Part shown: one piece after another, positions 23,169-34,492 of the stretch
Numbering within the stretch: position 1 is the first letter of the stretch
Layout of the letters: each line of letters starts with the position of its first letter
Source: Medicago truncatula
Lineage: Eukaryota; Streptophyta; Magnoliopsida; Fabales; Fabaceae
NCBI RefSeq assembly: GCF_003473485.1
Contig: NC_053044.1
Location: 1,500,501-1,564,500 of the forward strand
DNA: 64,000 nucleotides
Direction of reading: 5' to 3'
Made by a program: the position numbers and the translations under genes
The notes under the pieces: generated by a model
Told to the model about the DNA's origin: nothing
The model's database searches: none
What the model saw: only the letters and a program-made list of their open reading frames with translations

Positions 23169-26010
23169 AAACATGATTTCAAATTGTGGTTGCGGTCGTT
23201 GGTTTAGTTTCAAATTTTGTTGCATTTCTTAGTTTTGAATAATGTTAAACATTTGGGTTTACTTCATTTGATTATCATGTAACAACTTTGGTTGGTAATT
23301 TTTTTATTTATGAATATTACTTATCGTTGTTTTCTACAAGAATGTCATATTGAGCTTGACATCTTAATTTTCAACCTTAATTTCTTATTCTTGTAAAAAA
23401 AAAAAAAAAAAAACTTAATTTCTTATTATAAAATTATCACGCATTTACAAGCAGTAGTCAATCTTACTCATTGATTTGATATGGGATGGTGTTGGTTACA
23501 CCACTCGTAAATAGGTGTTATACAATCTTGAATATTGATTTTAGATCAGACGAGCAGGATCTATTTCTTTTTGACACAGTTACAGCTTAAAATCCAAATT
23601 TCTAACAAACCTTTAAGTATTAAATACAAAAAAAAAATGTAGTTATTGATTAGTATAGCTTAAATTAATTTTGAATTTGTGTTTAGGTGTATCAATGTTC
23701 ATGTATATTCAAGTATACATGTCAATTAAGTGACCAAGTGAAGATAAACAATATATTTTTTTTCATAATAAAAATTTAGGGTCAGGGATGCCTCGGTCCA
23801 AGGTAAGGAAGATATTAAAACTTCGAGAGTACTCACAAACTGTGATGAGAATATTAGGCCTGAGACGAGTTGGAAAATTTCATTTTCATACACATGTGAT
23901 GACTTAAACTTCTAATATAAAATTATGTTGGTGCAATCTCAAGTCAAAATTAAACATTAGCATAACAAAAAATAACATTGAAATTTTTGGATCATAGTCC
24001 AACTTAAGTTGGTCATATGTTCAAATATTTTGATAAAATATTGTTTTCTATTCTCTAAATAGATCATTCATTTTTTTTTAAAACGAGAATTATGTGAGGA
24101 GGATGAATGTTGTCAAAATCACGTTAAAACGTAAAATTACCCGATAGTTTTATTTTTAGTTGTGAATTTCACGCTAAATCGGAAGTAAAACCATTTTTAA
24201 GTGAAATCGGAACTTAACCTGATTTTAAGAGATTTAAATTGTGGTGAAATTGAGTTAATTTATTTCAATTTTTACGATTTAGAAAGATTCTAATCTTTTT
24301 CTTTAGTTTATTTTAACTTTTAATAACTTCGGAAACTTATTAAACTCTTGCTTTTTCGATAGGTTTTTTGCAATTTTTTTATGATTTGGTGGGATAATTT
24401 ATGATATTTGATGCAAGTTTATGAACATGAAATTTTTTTGATCAAATAATCTATTGACTGAGGCGCACACATTTTAAATACGGAGAAGCATGGAGTCTAA
24501 GCCTCTGCATATCATTGTCCTTGCAGCTACCAAACTAAGTTATACTTATATGACAAAATACTTATATGACAAAAACATGACACTTATGGCTATTTTTTAT
24601 GTTTTTTTTATATATAATTAAGTTTGAATTTTGGATTATTGATGCATTTGTAGTATTATATAAGTATATATGTCATTGTATAATAATTTTAAAGTTATTT
24701 TAACATGAGTTAAACTCGTACGAGTTTACGAGTCGATTCCACCTAGGCAAGACGAGTTTATGTAAAAAATAAAGTTTAAAAACCTTTGTATAAACATTTT
24801 GCTGGATTTAGAATCACAATTGGGTAGAAATTTATCACATGGTAGCACACATCTAATACATGTGTGATGTTATATGTTTGGATGCTATCAATTACAAGTT
24901 TTTTTTCTTTTAGAATTGATTCTAATTTGAAGCAAGGATCTACATTTTTATCTATAAAATTGGTTTTTATTTTTTATTCTACTGTCCAACTTGCTTTCAC
25001 ATGAATGTATTCAAACATAATTCATTTTACATTTAACTCAAATATAATCAAAATCAATTTTATCATCACATAGCCAAACACAAAGTAATAGGTTTGTATC
25101 ACTAAATGGTCCGATTATAGAAAAATGTTGTTTTGAAAGAGCTGAGGCAGCCCCTCATGTGCGATATCTTGCGTTTTTTGTCCATTTTTTATCGTTCTTT
25201 CGTCTGAAAACTCCTAGGAACTTGAAATAAATTTTCTTCACTTTGTATTATCTTCAATAACCTTCTAAGAACTCTTGATCTTCAACTCTTCATCCTTGAT
25301 CCTTCACATGATGTCTTGATTTGATGATTTACATTATTCTTCACTACGAAACACTCAAATATACCCATGGAGTTGCATGATCTAGGATATAATTGAATTA
25401 CAACGACTCGAGTGAAAATAATACAATATATTCCTCAAACCATTGAAAACTCCTCTAACTCTCATCTTATTAGACTTCAAATGCAAAGAAAAAGTACTAA
25501 AAACATAGCCAAAATGTCATATGATGCTATGTCATCAAGCACCATTCATTTTTCTCACCAGGTACTCAGCCTCAATCATATCAACCCCCAACAGCTCCAC
25601 CGTCAAATCAACTACAAAATAACTATAAAAAAGGGAATTTCTGTTACAAAATTCTTTCAATATGTTGACACCTATCTTTTCTCCTCTAAAAAAATCTATT
25701 ATTTGATAAGCTACTGTTAACATCTTCTATGATCTGTACGATGAGAAACTGATGGAGGCAACGGTTGCAGAAAGCGCTCCGGTACGGTGGCGAATAGTCT
25801 TCACGGTGGGACGAAAGGTGTCTGCAGGCATGCTAGCACTCCAACGCTCAAGTCAGTGTAAGAAATGAGATGAAATGTGTGGGGAAAGTGAATCGTACCT
25901 TGGGGATGAAACTAAGTTATCCTTATAAAGGCATATGTGAGAATAACCGTCTCAGTGAAGTGTGGAGCCTCATCAGGAGACCGTTAAAGGACACATGTAT
26001 GTTGTTTGAT
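23169..26010. other. 3' flank of zinc-finger copy A, duplicated block plus insertion
   Basis: Segments 23169-23760 and about 24790-25090 align in order with 41372-41890 and about 42040-42330 behind copy B. The stretch at about 23770-24780 has no counterpart there and looks like a later insertion; its ends were not defined. 25400-25720 carries overlapping short ORFs on both strands without motifs. 25730-26000 is less AT-rich and resembles retroelement leader sequence, unproven. Confidence 0.5.
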
Positions 26011-26487
26011 GCACGAAGGTGTGCTTAGGTGTGATGGTGTGCAACAAAGTTGGGGTGTTCACCCAAGTGACGTGAATGGATTCGGTGGGTTTCTTGTCCA
26101 CGTGTCAGCGTTAGATTGTCTTTCTACCCAGAAGATATTCTCATTTGAAGTTGTTTTAAGATTCTCATTTGAAGTTGTTTTAAGATGCAAGAAGGTGTGC
26201 TTAGGTGTGATGGCGTGCAACAGAGTTAAGGTGTTCACCCAAGTGACGTGAATGAATTCAGTGGGTTTCTTGTCCATGTGTCAGCGTTAGATTGTCTTTC
26301 TAGCCGAAACATATTCTCATTTGAAGTTTTTTTTAGATGCCCGAAGGTGTGCTTAGGTGTGATGGTGTGCAACAGAGTTAGGGTGTTCACCCAAGTGACG
26401 TGAATTGATTCGGTGGGTTTCTTGCCCACGTGTCAGCGTTAGATTGTCTTTATAGCCGGAACATATTCTCATTTGAAGTTATTTTAA
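26011..26487 (+). repeat. Three-unit tandem repeat, 149-176 bp units
   Basis: Units start at 26011, 26187 and 26339. Each runs from aaggtgtgcttaggtgtgat through ttcacccaagtgacgtgaat and cacgtgtcagcgttagattg (or a one-base variant) to ctcatttgaagt. Unit 1 also has a 24-bp internal duplication (attctcatttgaagttgttt). The ORFs on both strands here are products of the repeat. Confidence 0.9.
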
Positions 26488-26627
26488 TTTTGTTTAGATT
26501 CGTATTTTTTAAAAAAGTTGTAACAAACAAGTGCAATACTCTTAAAAGTGATTTTATTTTTTTCTTAAAAATTCTATAAAAATCGGGCTCTAATAGCACC
26601 TTCTCAAAAAATAGATTTTTTTTTTGA

Positions 26628-26793
26628 AAAAACTTAGGTACAATTCCTTAGGTGCTTTTGGTATGGTTCTAACCTAAATTCACCATGATTTCCTTAAATC
26701 CATAATTCTCTCAAAGTTTGTTATCTCTAAAAAAATTGTATTTTTAGTTAAGAACCATATGAAAAGCACCTAAGGAATTGTACCTAAGTTTTA
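26628..26793. mobile_element. MITE with 43-bp near-perfect TIRs
   Basis: The left arm aacttaggtacaattcctta (from 26631) and the right arm ending at 26793 are inverse copies over about 43 bp, with about 75 bp of AT-rich centre. A target duplication is not clear because of flanking A/T runs. Confidence 0.75.
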
Positions 26794-27105
26794 TCCTTTT
26801 ATTTTAGAGGAGAGAGAAAATAAATGTCAAAAGATTTAGATAATTTTGTAACAAAAAATCTCTTTTACATATTAGCATCCAAACAAATTAAATTATATTT
26901 TAATAAAAAGTGATTATTACTACTATAAGCAAACACAAAATAAATTCTGATTTTTGTAAACATCACTAAAAAATAATCTTTAGAGGCCCGTTTGTTACAT
27001 ATTAAAATTAAAGTGATTTTGACACTTATTTATAGAGGTCTCTGGCGTCCTGGACCACAGAAACTGTGGGTGCAATGTGCACCACAAAAAAAAAAAAATT
27101 CATGT

Positions 27106-27239
27106 TTCGGATTATATAATCCGAAATGTCCCTCACCCCATATAAGGTGCGCGGCTTCCTTCAGTTTTGCCCAGTATCATATAAATTCGGATTACATAAT
27201 CTGGAATCCATGAGAGGAATCCAGATTATACAATCCGAA
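27106..27239. repeat. Perfect 20-bp palindrome and adjoining inverted pair
   Basis: 27106-27125 is TTCGGATTATATAATCCGAA, a perfect palindrome. 27186-27205 and 27220-27239 are one- to few-base variants arranged head to head, so they can also pair with each other as a hairpin. Confidence 0.9.
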
Positions 27240-27378
27240 CTGAGTCAGTTGTTTTTGGATGGTGGCCTGCACCACAAGAAACACGTTTTCAAAGGTTTTC
27301 ACTAGCATTAATGGCTGGTAAAACCCCTTTCAACACGTTTTTTGACCAACATAATGGGGGTTACAAGCAAATTTTTTC

Positions 27379-27388
27379 TTATAAATAG
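27379..27388 (+). promoter_or_regulatory. TATA box upstream of the LTR-split small ORF
   Basis: ttataaatag lies about 70 bases before the ATG at 27457, followed by a CT-rich leader (cacaccatcatctcatactc). This looks like a normal plant core promoter and 5' UTR. Confidence 0.5.
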
Positions 27389-27456
27389 CCTTCAAACCTT
27401 CACATTTCTCACACCATCATCTCATACTCTCTCATCCCTGTCATCCTCTTCATTCT

Positions 27457-30400
27457 ATGCACAATGTGTTTCCATCGTTGGTCTTTCATAAAATGCGGCT
27501 CCTTTGGAAACTCAGTGATTATATGAACGGTTGTCATACCCCAATTTTGGACCGTTTAAGATCGTTTGTCCGTATTTTAAAATGGTTCACGTTCCCTTTT
27601 ATTCGTTTTTTTTACCATTTAAAATTCGTGTTTTTTGTCTTTAGTCATTCAAAAAGTTTTTTATTTTACATTTAAATCAACGTTTGCATTTCACAACAAT
27701 TAAAACCGTCTCACTTTCTTTTTTATGACGCATTTTTTGTTATATAGTCTTTTTAATCGTAACGGTCATGTCATAAAAAAAAAAAAAGAGAAGGTCTAAC
27801 CATATTTTAAAAGTCGCGTCTTTTTTTTTATTATTTTTATCATTTCAGACAAAATTTCGGCAGGGAGGTTACTTTGAAGTACCTCATTTGGTTCCGAAGG
27901 GACGTTATTTTTATTTTTATTTAATCTTCATTTTTATTTTTATTTTTATTTTATTATTTTACTTTCAAAAAAAAGAGAAGACAGTCACGTAAGTGACTTT
28001 GGTCTTTCTTCTCTTTTTTTTCTTTTTTATTTGTTTACTTTTATTTTTATTTATTTTTGCTTTTTTGTTTATTTTTATTTTTTGTCTAGTCTTTTTCTCC
28101 AAGTCTCAGCTGCAGGGGTATTTTGGTCTTTGATCTGTACTAGAGCCAACCCTATTTTGTCACTATAAATACACTGTCCAATCATTGGGAAGAGAGTCAG
28201 AGAGAATCACTGTAGCAGCCGCAACAATCACCATCAGAAACCCTAATCTTTCATCTCTCTCAACTTTTTCAGATCAAAAATAAAAAATACACAATAATCA
28301 TCATGAATGTTCATAGCTGTTCATCATGAACATGAACCTCAATCATTTCCAGAAACACACAATAACAACATAAACACCTCAAATCAATACAAGTCCGAAC
28401 CCAACAACACAAATCCGGATCTGTATCACTACAAATCCGAATCGCATAACAACAACAGCTCAGAATACCACAACAAACACGGCAACAACTCAGATCGGAC
28501 CAAAATCAAAGAGAGAAAACCGAACGAAATCTAAGCAAAACGAACTGAACCGGAGCAAAAAGAAAGCCAATCAGACCGGATTCAAGTCGGATCGGAGAAT
28601 TTCAGCAAGAAAGAGGTGCATCCGAGCTTAAAGTAGTAGATTCCTTCCTCTCAGCTTTGAAACCAGAGGTAATACGTTCTTCTTTCTCTCCTTCCGATCT
28701 GCTTGGTTCGTGTTTGTTTGAAAACATTTGTGAAAAATTTTGTTGATGAAGCTTTTTCTAGATCTAGTGTTTATGTGGTTTGTTTTCAAAATTTTGAGTG
28801 TGGATTCGTTTAGAGAAGGGAAAGAGGAGCAGTTTGGAGTATTTGTTTTCGAAAAAGAAGTAAAAAAAATTCCGGCGCGGCGGCGGCATGGACCACCACC
28901 GCACCGGAGGAACTCCGGCCGCCCCTCTTCATCTTCTCCGGCGGTTTGTTCTTGAGAGAAGGGAGAGCTTCTCTCTCTAAGTTTAACTTAGAGAGAGAAG
29001 GTTTTTTGTTTTATGTTTGTTTTTTTGGTGAAACCATTTATATAGCCTCATCATTTTATTTTAATTCCATGTGTGTTGTTCCATCGTATTACCGTGTATG
29101 ATTATAGCTAGGCCGTCAGATCGTAGATCTAACGGCCTATGATGCATCTCGTATGTGGTTAAGTGTTTGTTTCTTTTGTGTGGAATACTGCGTGCCTGCT
29201 GATTGAACCGTCAGATCATTGATCTGACGGTCACTGTGCTTCCAGTATATCCTTCCTTTTTTCTGTTTATTTTTAAAACCATTGGATCTTAGATCCTATG
29301 GCTGTGATGAGATCTTGGGATGCAGATTTGGACCTCTGGATTCATCCAACGGTCCAGATTAAATCCTGCTGAGCCAATTTTGTATTTTCTTTTTTTAATT
29401 GTTCTTTATCATTTTTAAATACTTTTTACACTTTTTTTTTTACATTTTAATGCTTTTAAAAATTCCAAAAATATTGTTCTTATCATCTTAATTTTCTCTA
29501 ATTTTAAAAATCCATCCTATTTGTTTTCTTTTAAAAATTTCTTATTTATTTCTTATATGATGATTTTAATTGTTGCTTGTCTTTATTCCTTGCTTTTTAT
29601 TTCTTATGTCTCATTCACCATGATATTTCTTATGCTTACTAACGATTTAATTTTTGTCTTGAATCATAGCATGCACATTTAATTTTCTCATCATCTTATT
29701 TCGTCATTGACTTAGTGTGTATAAATAGGGAATTGATGTAATTTTATTTCTTGCATTTTATTTTGGCATAAAGGCCTTAGGGTTGTATTTAGGAATTGAT
29801 GTAATAATGTAGGTAACACAAGCACCGACACTTGCACCGACACTACCACAATTTATTTACCGCTTTCCGCTCGTTTTTACGACGTTACGTTAGTTTTCAC
29901 CGTTAGTTTAGAAAAAATCATTTTTCTCAAAAAAAAATCAAATATGCAAAACTTCAAAAATCATTTTCTTAATAACTTTTTTTTCCTTTATTTCTTAATC
30001 AAACTTTCAATTAACCTCACTCATTTCGTTTATCTCATGCCTTGAGGCCTCTTTACCTTCTTAAAACCATTTTCAAAAAAAAATCTTAAAATCAACCTAA
30101 CCCACCAAAGAATTTTTTGTGGAACTACGTCGGTTTTGATCCCTTTCCCAAAAAGGGTACGTAGGCAGAGGACTTGTCCTTCCAAATCAAATAAAAATAA
30201 CCAAAACATATTTATTCTCCCTCCATTCTTTTACATAAATTTTTAGGTAATAATTTTTCAAGTAAGCAAATGAATTTAGCACAAGATAATCTAGGTAAGC
30301 GGTTCCTTCGGAGTACCGAAGTCGTTTAGGGTGCTTAACACCTTCCCTATTCGAAACCAACCCCCGAATCCAAGGTCTCGATAAGGGTTTTTACTCATTT

Positions 30401-30706
30401 TTTCCCTTCCCACGAATAAAAATTGAGAGTTCAAAGATTGACGATTCAAATCAATCAATGGTTTGATATCCGAAAATCGGGGAGCACAACGGTCAATGGG
30501 GATGGCACCGCGCTGCAAAGAAGCACGGTTTGTCTGGGTGTCAGGTTGATCTGTCTAGGTGCAAGGTTGACCATCAAGGTCTCTTTTGTCCCGGAAACAA
30601 ACCTTACCCCAATACTCTCCCCCTCCTTCCCCTCCCCATTTCATCCCCATCAGCTTGCCCCACTGGTTTAGCTTCCCCGATACAAGTTCTTGTGTTGTAT
30701 ATTTAG
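27457..30706 (+). pseudogene. Small ORF (about 95 codons) split by a solo LTR
   Basis: ATG at 27457 opens 25 codons (MHNVFPSLVFHKMRLLWKLS to about 27516), ending exactly at the target duplication ACGGT (27527-27531). After the LTR and the second ACGGT (30489-30493) the same frame resumes at 30494 with QWGWHRAAKKHGLSG and stays open for 70 codons to TAG at 30704-30706. A TATA box and CT-rich leader precede the ATG. I do not recognise the product. The C-terminal part becomes Pro/Leu/Ser-rich. It may be a real small gene, or a reading frame of a repeat, since TTCGGATT palindromes lie on both sides (27.1-27.2 kb and 30.9 kb). As it stands the frame is interrupted and runs into LTR sequence. Confidence 0.45.
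27532..30488 (+). mobile_element. Solo LTR, 2957 bp, 5-bp target duplication ACGGT
   Basis: It starts tgtcataccccaattttgg and ends ggggagcaca, with acggt on both sides (27527-27531 and 30489-30493). A TATA-like ctataaatac at about 28161 precedes a leader-like segment in plus orientation. Features such as caccttccctattcg and ctcgataagggtttttac near 30340-30400 recall Ogre/Tat-type gypsy LTRs (recall, not a search). ORFs inside (28307, 28740) are low-complexity and not credible genes. Local hairpins of the form ccgtcagatc...gatctgacgg occur at 29112-29330. Confidence 0.9.
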
Positions 30707-31250
30707 TTTTAAACTTTATGTGTTTTAATAATTCTATGTAATAAGCTTTAAGCTTCAACTTATATCAATTATATTAATCAAATGAGATTTAGTGTATTAT
30801 TTTTGTTCCTTTATTTCTGTTTATATTTTCTTTTATTTTATGATTATGATTTTGGCATCTAAATAATATAAAACAAAGCAAAGTATATTTAAAATTTAAA
30901 AAAAGGTATTTTCGGATTACATAATCTGAAATTTTGCCAAAAAATAATAGTTGTTTTTGTCAACCTTATTTGTTGAAGACCAAAATTTATTCTTGACAGT
31001 TTCAATGAATCAATGAATGAGATATGATGATATCACTTGGTTTCATGGCTGCAACATGGTAAATAGCATTTTTCCAATGCAACCTTTGCCAAACAATGAA
31101 ACAAGACACAACTTCCGTATTCAAACGTGATACGCTTAGAGTGAAAATCAATTTCCAAATAAGCTAATTGAAAACAGAAAGAATTTCCACATTCACAGAA
31201 ACTCATTCATTCTTCTATATTTTTTTTTAAGAGCTTTTCCAATTAATCTC
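30707..31250. other. 5' flank of the PPR gene
   Basis: AT-rich, with a variant palindrome ttcggattacataatctgaa at 30911-30930. Nothing else is recognised. The promoter of the PPR gene should lie in 30950-31250, but no clear TATA box is seen. Confidence 0.4.
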
Positions 31251-32687
31251 ATGCCAACAACTCTTCCAAGACTCAAATGCATTTCACTCTTAAATTGTTT
31301 TCCCAAACAAACCCTAACAAACAACAACATAAAACAAATTCATGCTCAACTAATCACCAACAACCTCAATTCCCCCAAACTTTTTTCCAAACTAACAGAC
31401 TATTACTCTTCCACTTCATCAAACCCTAACATTCTTAATTCCATCTTTTACTACTTTCACCCCCCACATTTACTCCTCTTCAACACTCTCATAAAATGCA
31501 CCCCCTTTAACCATTCCATTCACATTTTCAAAACCCACTTCTCAAAACAACTCATTCCTTTTGACCATAACACTTTCAATTTCATCCTTGGTGCTTGTGC
31601 TCGTTCACCTTCATATCCAACGTTAAAATTAGGAACACAGTTACATTCCTTAATTATAAAACAAGGGTTTGGTTCCAATGTTTTAGTTCCAACTACGTTA
31701 ATTCATTTTTATGCTAACAATAGAGATATTAAATCTGCACGTAAGGTGTTCGATGAAATGCCTGACAGAAATGTTGTCACGTGGAATGCGATGATAACCG
31801 GTTATTGTTCGTTAAAAGATGGAAATGAAAAGAATGCTGTGAATGGGTTGTGTTTGTTTAAGGAAATGTTGATGGTTGGTGGCAGTGAAGTTAGACCAAA
31901 TGATACTACCGTGGTTTGTTTGCTTTCCGCGGCTTCTCAGTTGGGAATGGTGGAAATTGGTGTTTGCTTACACGGGTTTGCGGTGAAGGTGTTGTGTAAG
32001 GTTGAAGATGATGTGTTTATAGGGACGGGACTTGTTGATATGTACTCGAAATGCGGGTGTCTTGAGAGTGCTTTGTCTGTTTTCCGGCGGATGAAATGGA
32101 GGAATGTTTTAACTTGGACTGCGATGACTACGGGACTGGCAATTCATGGGAGAGGGGAAGAGGCGTTGAAAATTTTGTATGAGATGGGAAGTGATGGTGT
32201 GAAGCCGAACGAAACAACTTTTACGAGCTTGTTGTCTGCTTGTTGTCACGCAGGGCTTGTTGAAGAAGGGCTTCAATTGTTTCGTGATATGGAAGGGAAA
32301 TTTGGTGTGGTGCCTTGGATACAACATTATGGTTGTGTTGTTGATCTTCTTGGAAGAAATGGAAACTTGAATGAAGCTTATGATTTTATCATGGAAATGC
32401 CGATTAGTCCTGACACTTTAATTTGGAGGAGCTTGCTCAGTGCTTGTAGGATTCATGGGGATGTTGTGATGGGAGAGAAGGTGGGTAGGTTTCTTCTGAA
32501 GTTTAAAGAGAAGAGTTCTGAAGAGTTGGCTCATAAGAGTGAAGATTATGTTGCTTTGTCAAATGTCTATGCTTCAGCAGGAAGATGGGATGTTGTTGAA
32601 GTTGTAAGGAAGAAAATGAAGGTTAAGGGTATTTGTAATCAATCTGGTCTTAGCTCAGTTCAAACTTTGAGCAATGATACATTGTAA
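31251..32687 (+). CDS. MEF20: PLS-class PPR protein with E domain, MEF20-like
   Basis: An intronless gene of 478 residues. It has tandem pentatricopeptide repeats, e.g. SARKVFDEMPDRNVVTWNAM (about 163-182), DVFIGTGLVDMYSKCGCLES (about 254-273) and KPNETTFTSLLSACCHAGLV (about 317-336), then a C-terminal E domain (EDYVALSNVYASAGRW, about residue 430 on). There is no DYW deaminase domain. PLS-E proteins bind organellar RNA one repeat per base and direct C-to-U editing together with a separate deaminase. The order and wording of the repeats match Arabidopsis At3g18970 (MEF20, a mitochondrial editing factor) closely as I remember it; orthology is inferred. The N-terminal region (about 40 residues, few acidic residues) is compatible with an organellar targeting peptide. 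Confidence 0.85.
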   Translation: MPTTLPRLKCISLLNCFPKQTLTNNNIKQIHAQLITNNLNSPKLFSKLTDYYSSTSSNPNILNSIFYYFHPPHLLLFNTLIKCTPFNHSIHIFKTHFSKQLIPFDHNTFNFILGACARSPSYPTLKLGTQLHSLIIKQGFGSNVLVPTTLIHFYANNRDIKSARKVFDEMPDRNVVTWNAMITGYCSLKDGNEKNAVNGLCLFKEMLMVGGSEVRPNDTTVVCLLSAASQLGMVEIGVCLHGFAVKVLCKVEDDVFIGTGLVDMYSKCGCLESALSVFRRMKWRNVLTWTAMTTGLAIHGRGEEALKILYEMGSDGVKPNETTFTSLLSACCHAGLVEEGLQLFRDMEGKFGVVPWIQHYGCVVDLLGRNGNLNEAYDFIMEMPISPDTLIWRSLLSACRIHGDVVMGEKVGRFLLKFKEKSSEELAHKSEDYVALSNVYASAGRWDVVEVVRKKMKVKGICNQSGLSSVQTLSNDTL

Positions 32688-34204
32688 TTAACAAAGAAAA
32701 GTATGACAGCAAGACAATAATTTTGAACAAATTGTTATTTTCTGCATTTCGCGATTTATGGTTGAACGGTGCCACACACTTCATAAAGTACTTATTTGTA
32801 TGACTATGTTAGTATGATTCATTACTGTAATGATTAAGCAAGAAATCACTTGCTTTTTAATTACAAGTTGGACAGGACTGTTTTGTCCCTGTCTTTTATT
32901 TTGACGCTACATAGAAAGCTTGAATAAAGACGCTCCTTGGATTACACCATGCATTTGTCATGCCATTTTTATTGAGGGTGATATTGCTCTTGCAACAGTG
33001 ACTGCAATTATTAATTGTAGCATTGATCCTAGGACATCATTCTCATTTTTTAGGGTTTATATTTAATTGGTCGATGTGTGTGACATATACTCTGGTCAGG
33101 TTCGGCAATCCTTACAGAAGAATTATCATTTAAAGGTATGTGTTGAATTTCTTCTTCACTTGTACTAGTAAATATTGCATGATCTGATTATTGCTGATGT
33201 GTAATGTAGAATTCATTAGATGTTAAAAGCAATGTCCCTTCTGTAGGAGTTTTTTCTACTATCAAACCTTGTCAGTATGTTGTAATACATGCATATCTTA
33301 AACTTCTAGATTTGAAAGTTAACAAGAATGTACCCACTGGTCTAAAAACATGTTAAAAGAGCTATTTAATGAATAATGAGGTTTTCCGGAATAAAATTGT
33401 TTTGGTGCTTCTATTGGAAGTTTAAGAAAAGAAGCTCAGAGAAGATCTTAAAAGGGAAATATATAATAAAAGGACCTGTTTTCAAAGCTTATAAATGATT
33501 ATGATGTCCAATTTATAAAGTCTTAAGCTGCTTGCTCGCTGCTAGGAGCACAGTTCAGAAACTTCAAAATAGTAGCTGTATTTACACACTTCTTGGACAC
33601 CTCAGATACTCCTGGTTGCATTTTATAATTCTTTTCATTTTTTGAACTTTTATAACAACAACAAAAAGAAGGGATTATCACAATAATTGAAGAGGATCCC
33701 CACTCCTACCATATCTCAACGTTATTCATGACATGAAGTTATGGCATCATGATGATGATATCTATGTTACACCTCCATGTGAGAAAAGACTTCGGTTGTT
33801 ATATGGCGAAAATGCTAGACATGTTTGCCTCACCTAAGTAAAAGCAAGTTTTGGTGCCTTCGTCTACACCTTATTGTTTTGCATATCATCTTCACTCTTG
33901 TATAGTCTCCCCTAAAGTTTCCCAATAGGAGGAGTGGTTTCGGTTCATACAATTAAAATTAGGTGAAGAGCCAAACCAAAATTGATAATCAATTATTCTG
34001 TTTGATAACCTGCTACTAATGCATCTTCCGTTTATAAATCAAAATGAGAGTTTCACGTTCAAGGTGGTGGCCAAAGGTTTAATGGCTGCTTTAAAATTTC
34101 ATAGTGTCACACGCATTCTGTGTAAATCAAAGCATTTTACCTGTGTTTCCTAGTAACTTGTACTTGTATTGCGTATTATTTTGATATGACTTCCTCCAGC
34201 TTTT
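32688..34204. other. 3' region of the PPR gene, possible spliced UTR
   Basis: No ORF is recognised. A candidate small exon lies at about 33098-33136 (tggtcag...cag/gtatgtg). If spliced to the acceptor at about 34219 it stays open into the ORF at 34205-34492, but this is speculative. Otherwise the region is AT-rich and unremarkable. Confidence 0.3.
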
Positions 34205-34492
34205 GTGGTTTGGTTTACAGAGAACATAAAACCCTGTCTTTCTTTACAAGTGTCTTATTCTTTTGATGATTCCAGAATTCCCCTGGTGATCCTTGTTGTG
34301 TACTCTGCTGCTTGCACTGGCGTACCTTGTCAAGAGCACATGGAGATGAAGGGGCGGCTCTCGAAATGTATTGCCTCAGAAATGAATGCTACTCCAATTC
34401 AAGAAATGAAGTCTACCAAAGAAAAGAAAAGTCCTGAATCCTCTTCTGCTAACAACACTGAGCATACTAATTTAGAAATGCAGACTCTATAA
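34205..34492 (+). CDS. Unassigned ORF/terminal exon of about 90 codons
   Basis: The frame 34219-34492 follows a good acceptor (ttggtttacag). It encodes a hydrophobic stretch (IPLVILVVYSAACTGVPCQE) and then a polar, charged tail ending LEMQTL. The alternative is a spliced 3' UTR of the PPR gene. No family is recognised. Composition in the second half looks more gene-like than the surroundings. Confidence 0.2.
   Translation: MVWFTENIKPCLSLQVSYSFDDSRIPLVILVVYSAACTGVPCQEHMEMKGRLSKCIASEMNATPIQEMKSTKEKKSPESSSANNTEHTNLEMQTL

Noticed and set aside
26011-26487. Possible CRISPR-like or satellite array
   Set aside because: Only three long units with no spacers, in a plant genome; a simple tandem repeat.
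28307-28955. ORFs of 71-75 codons (N/H/S-rich, and one ending in a P/R/S-rich segment)
   Set aside because: Low-complexity leader sequence inside the solo LTR 27532-30488; no domain.
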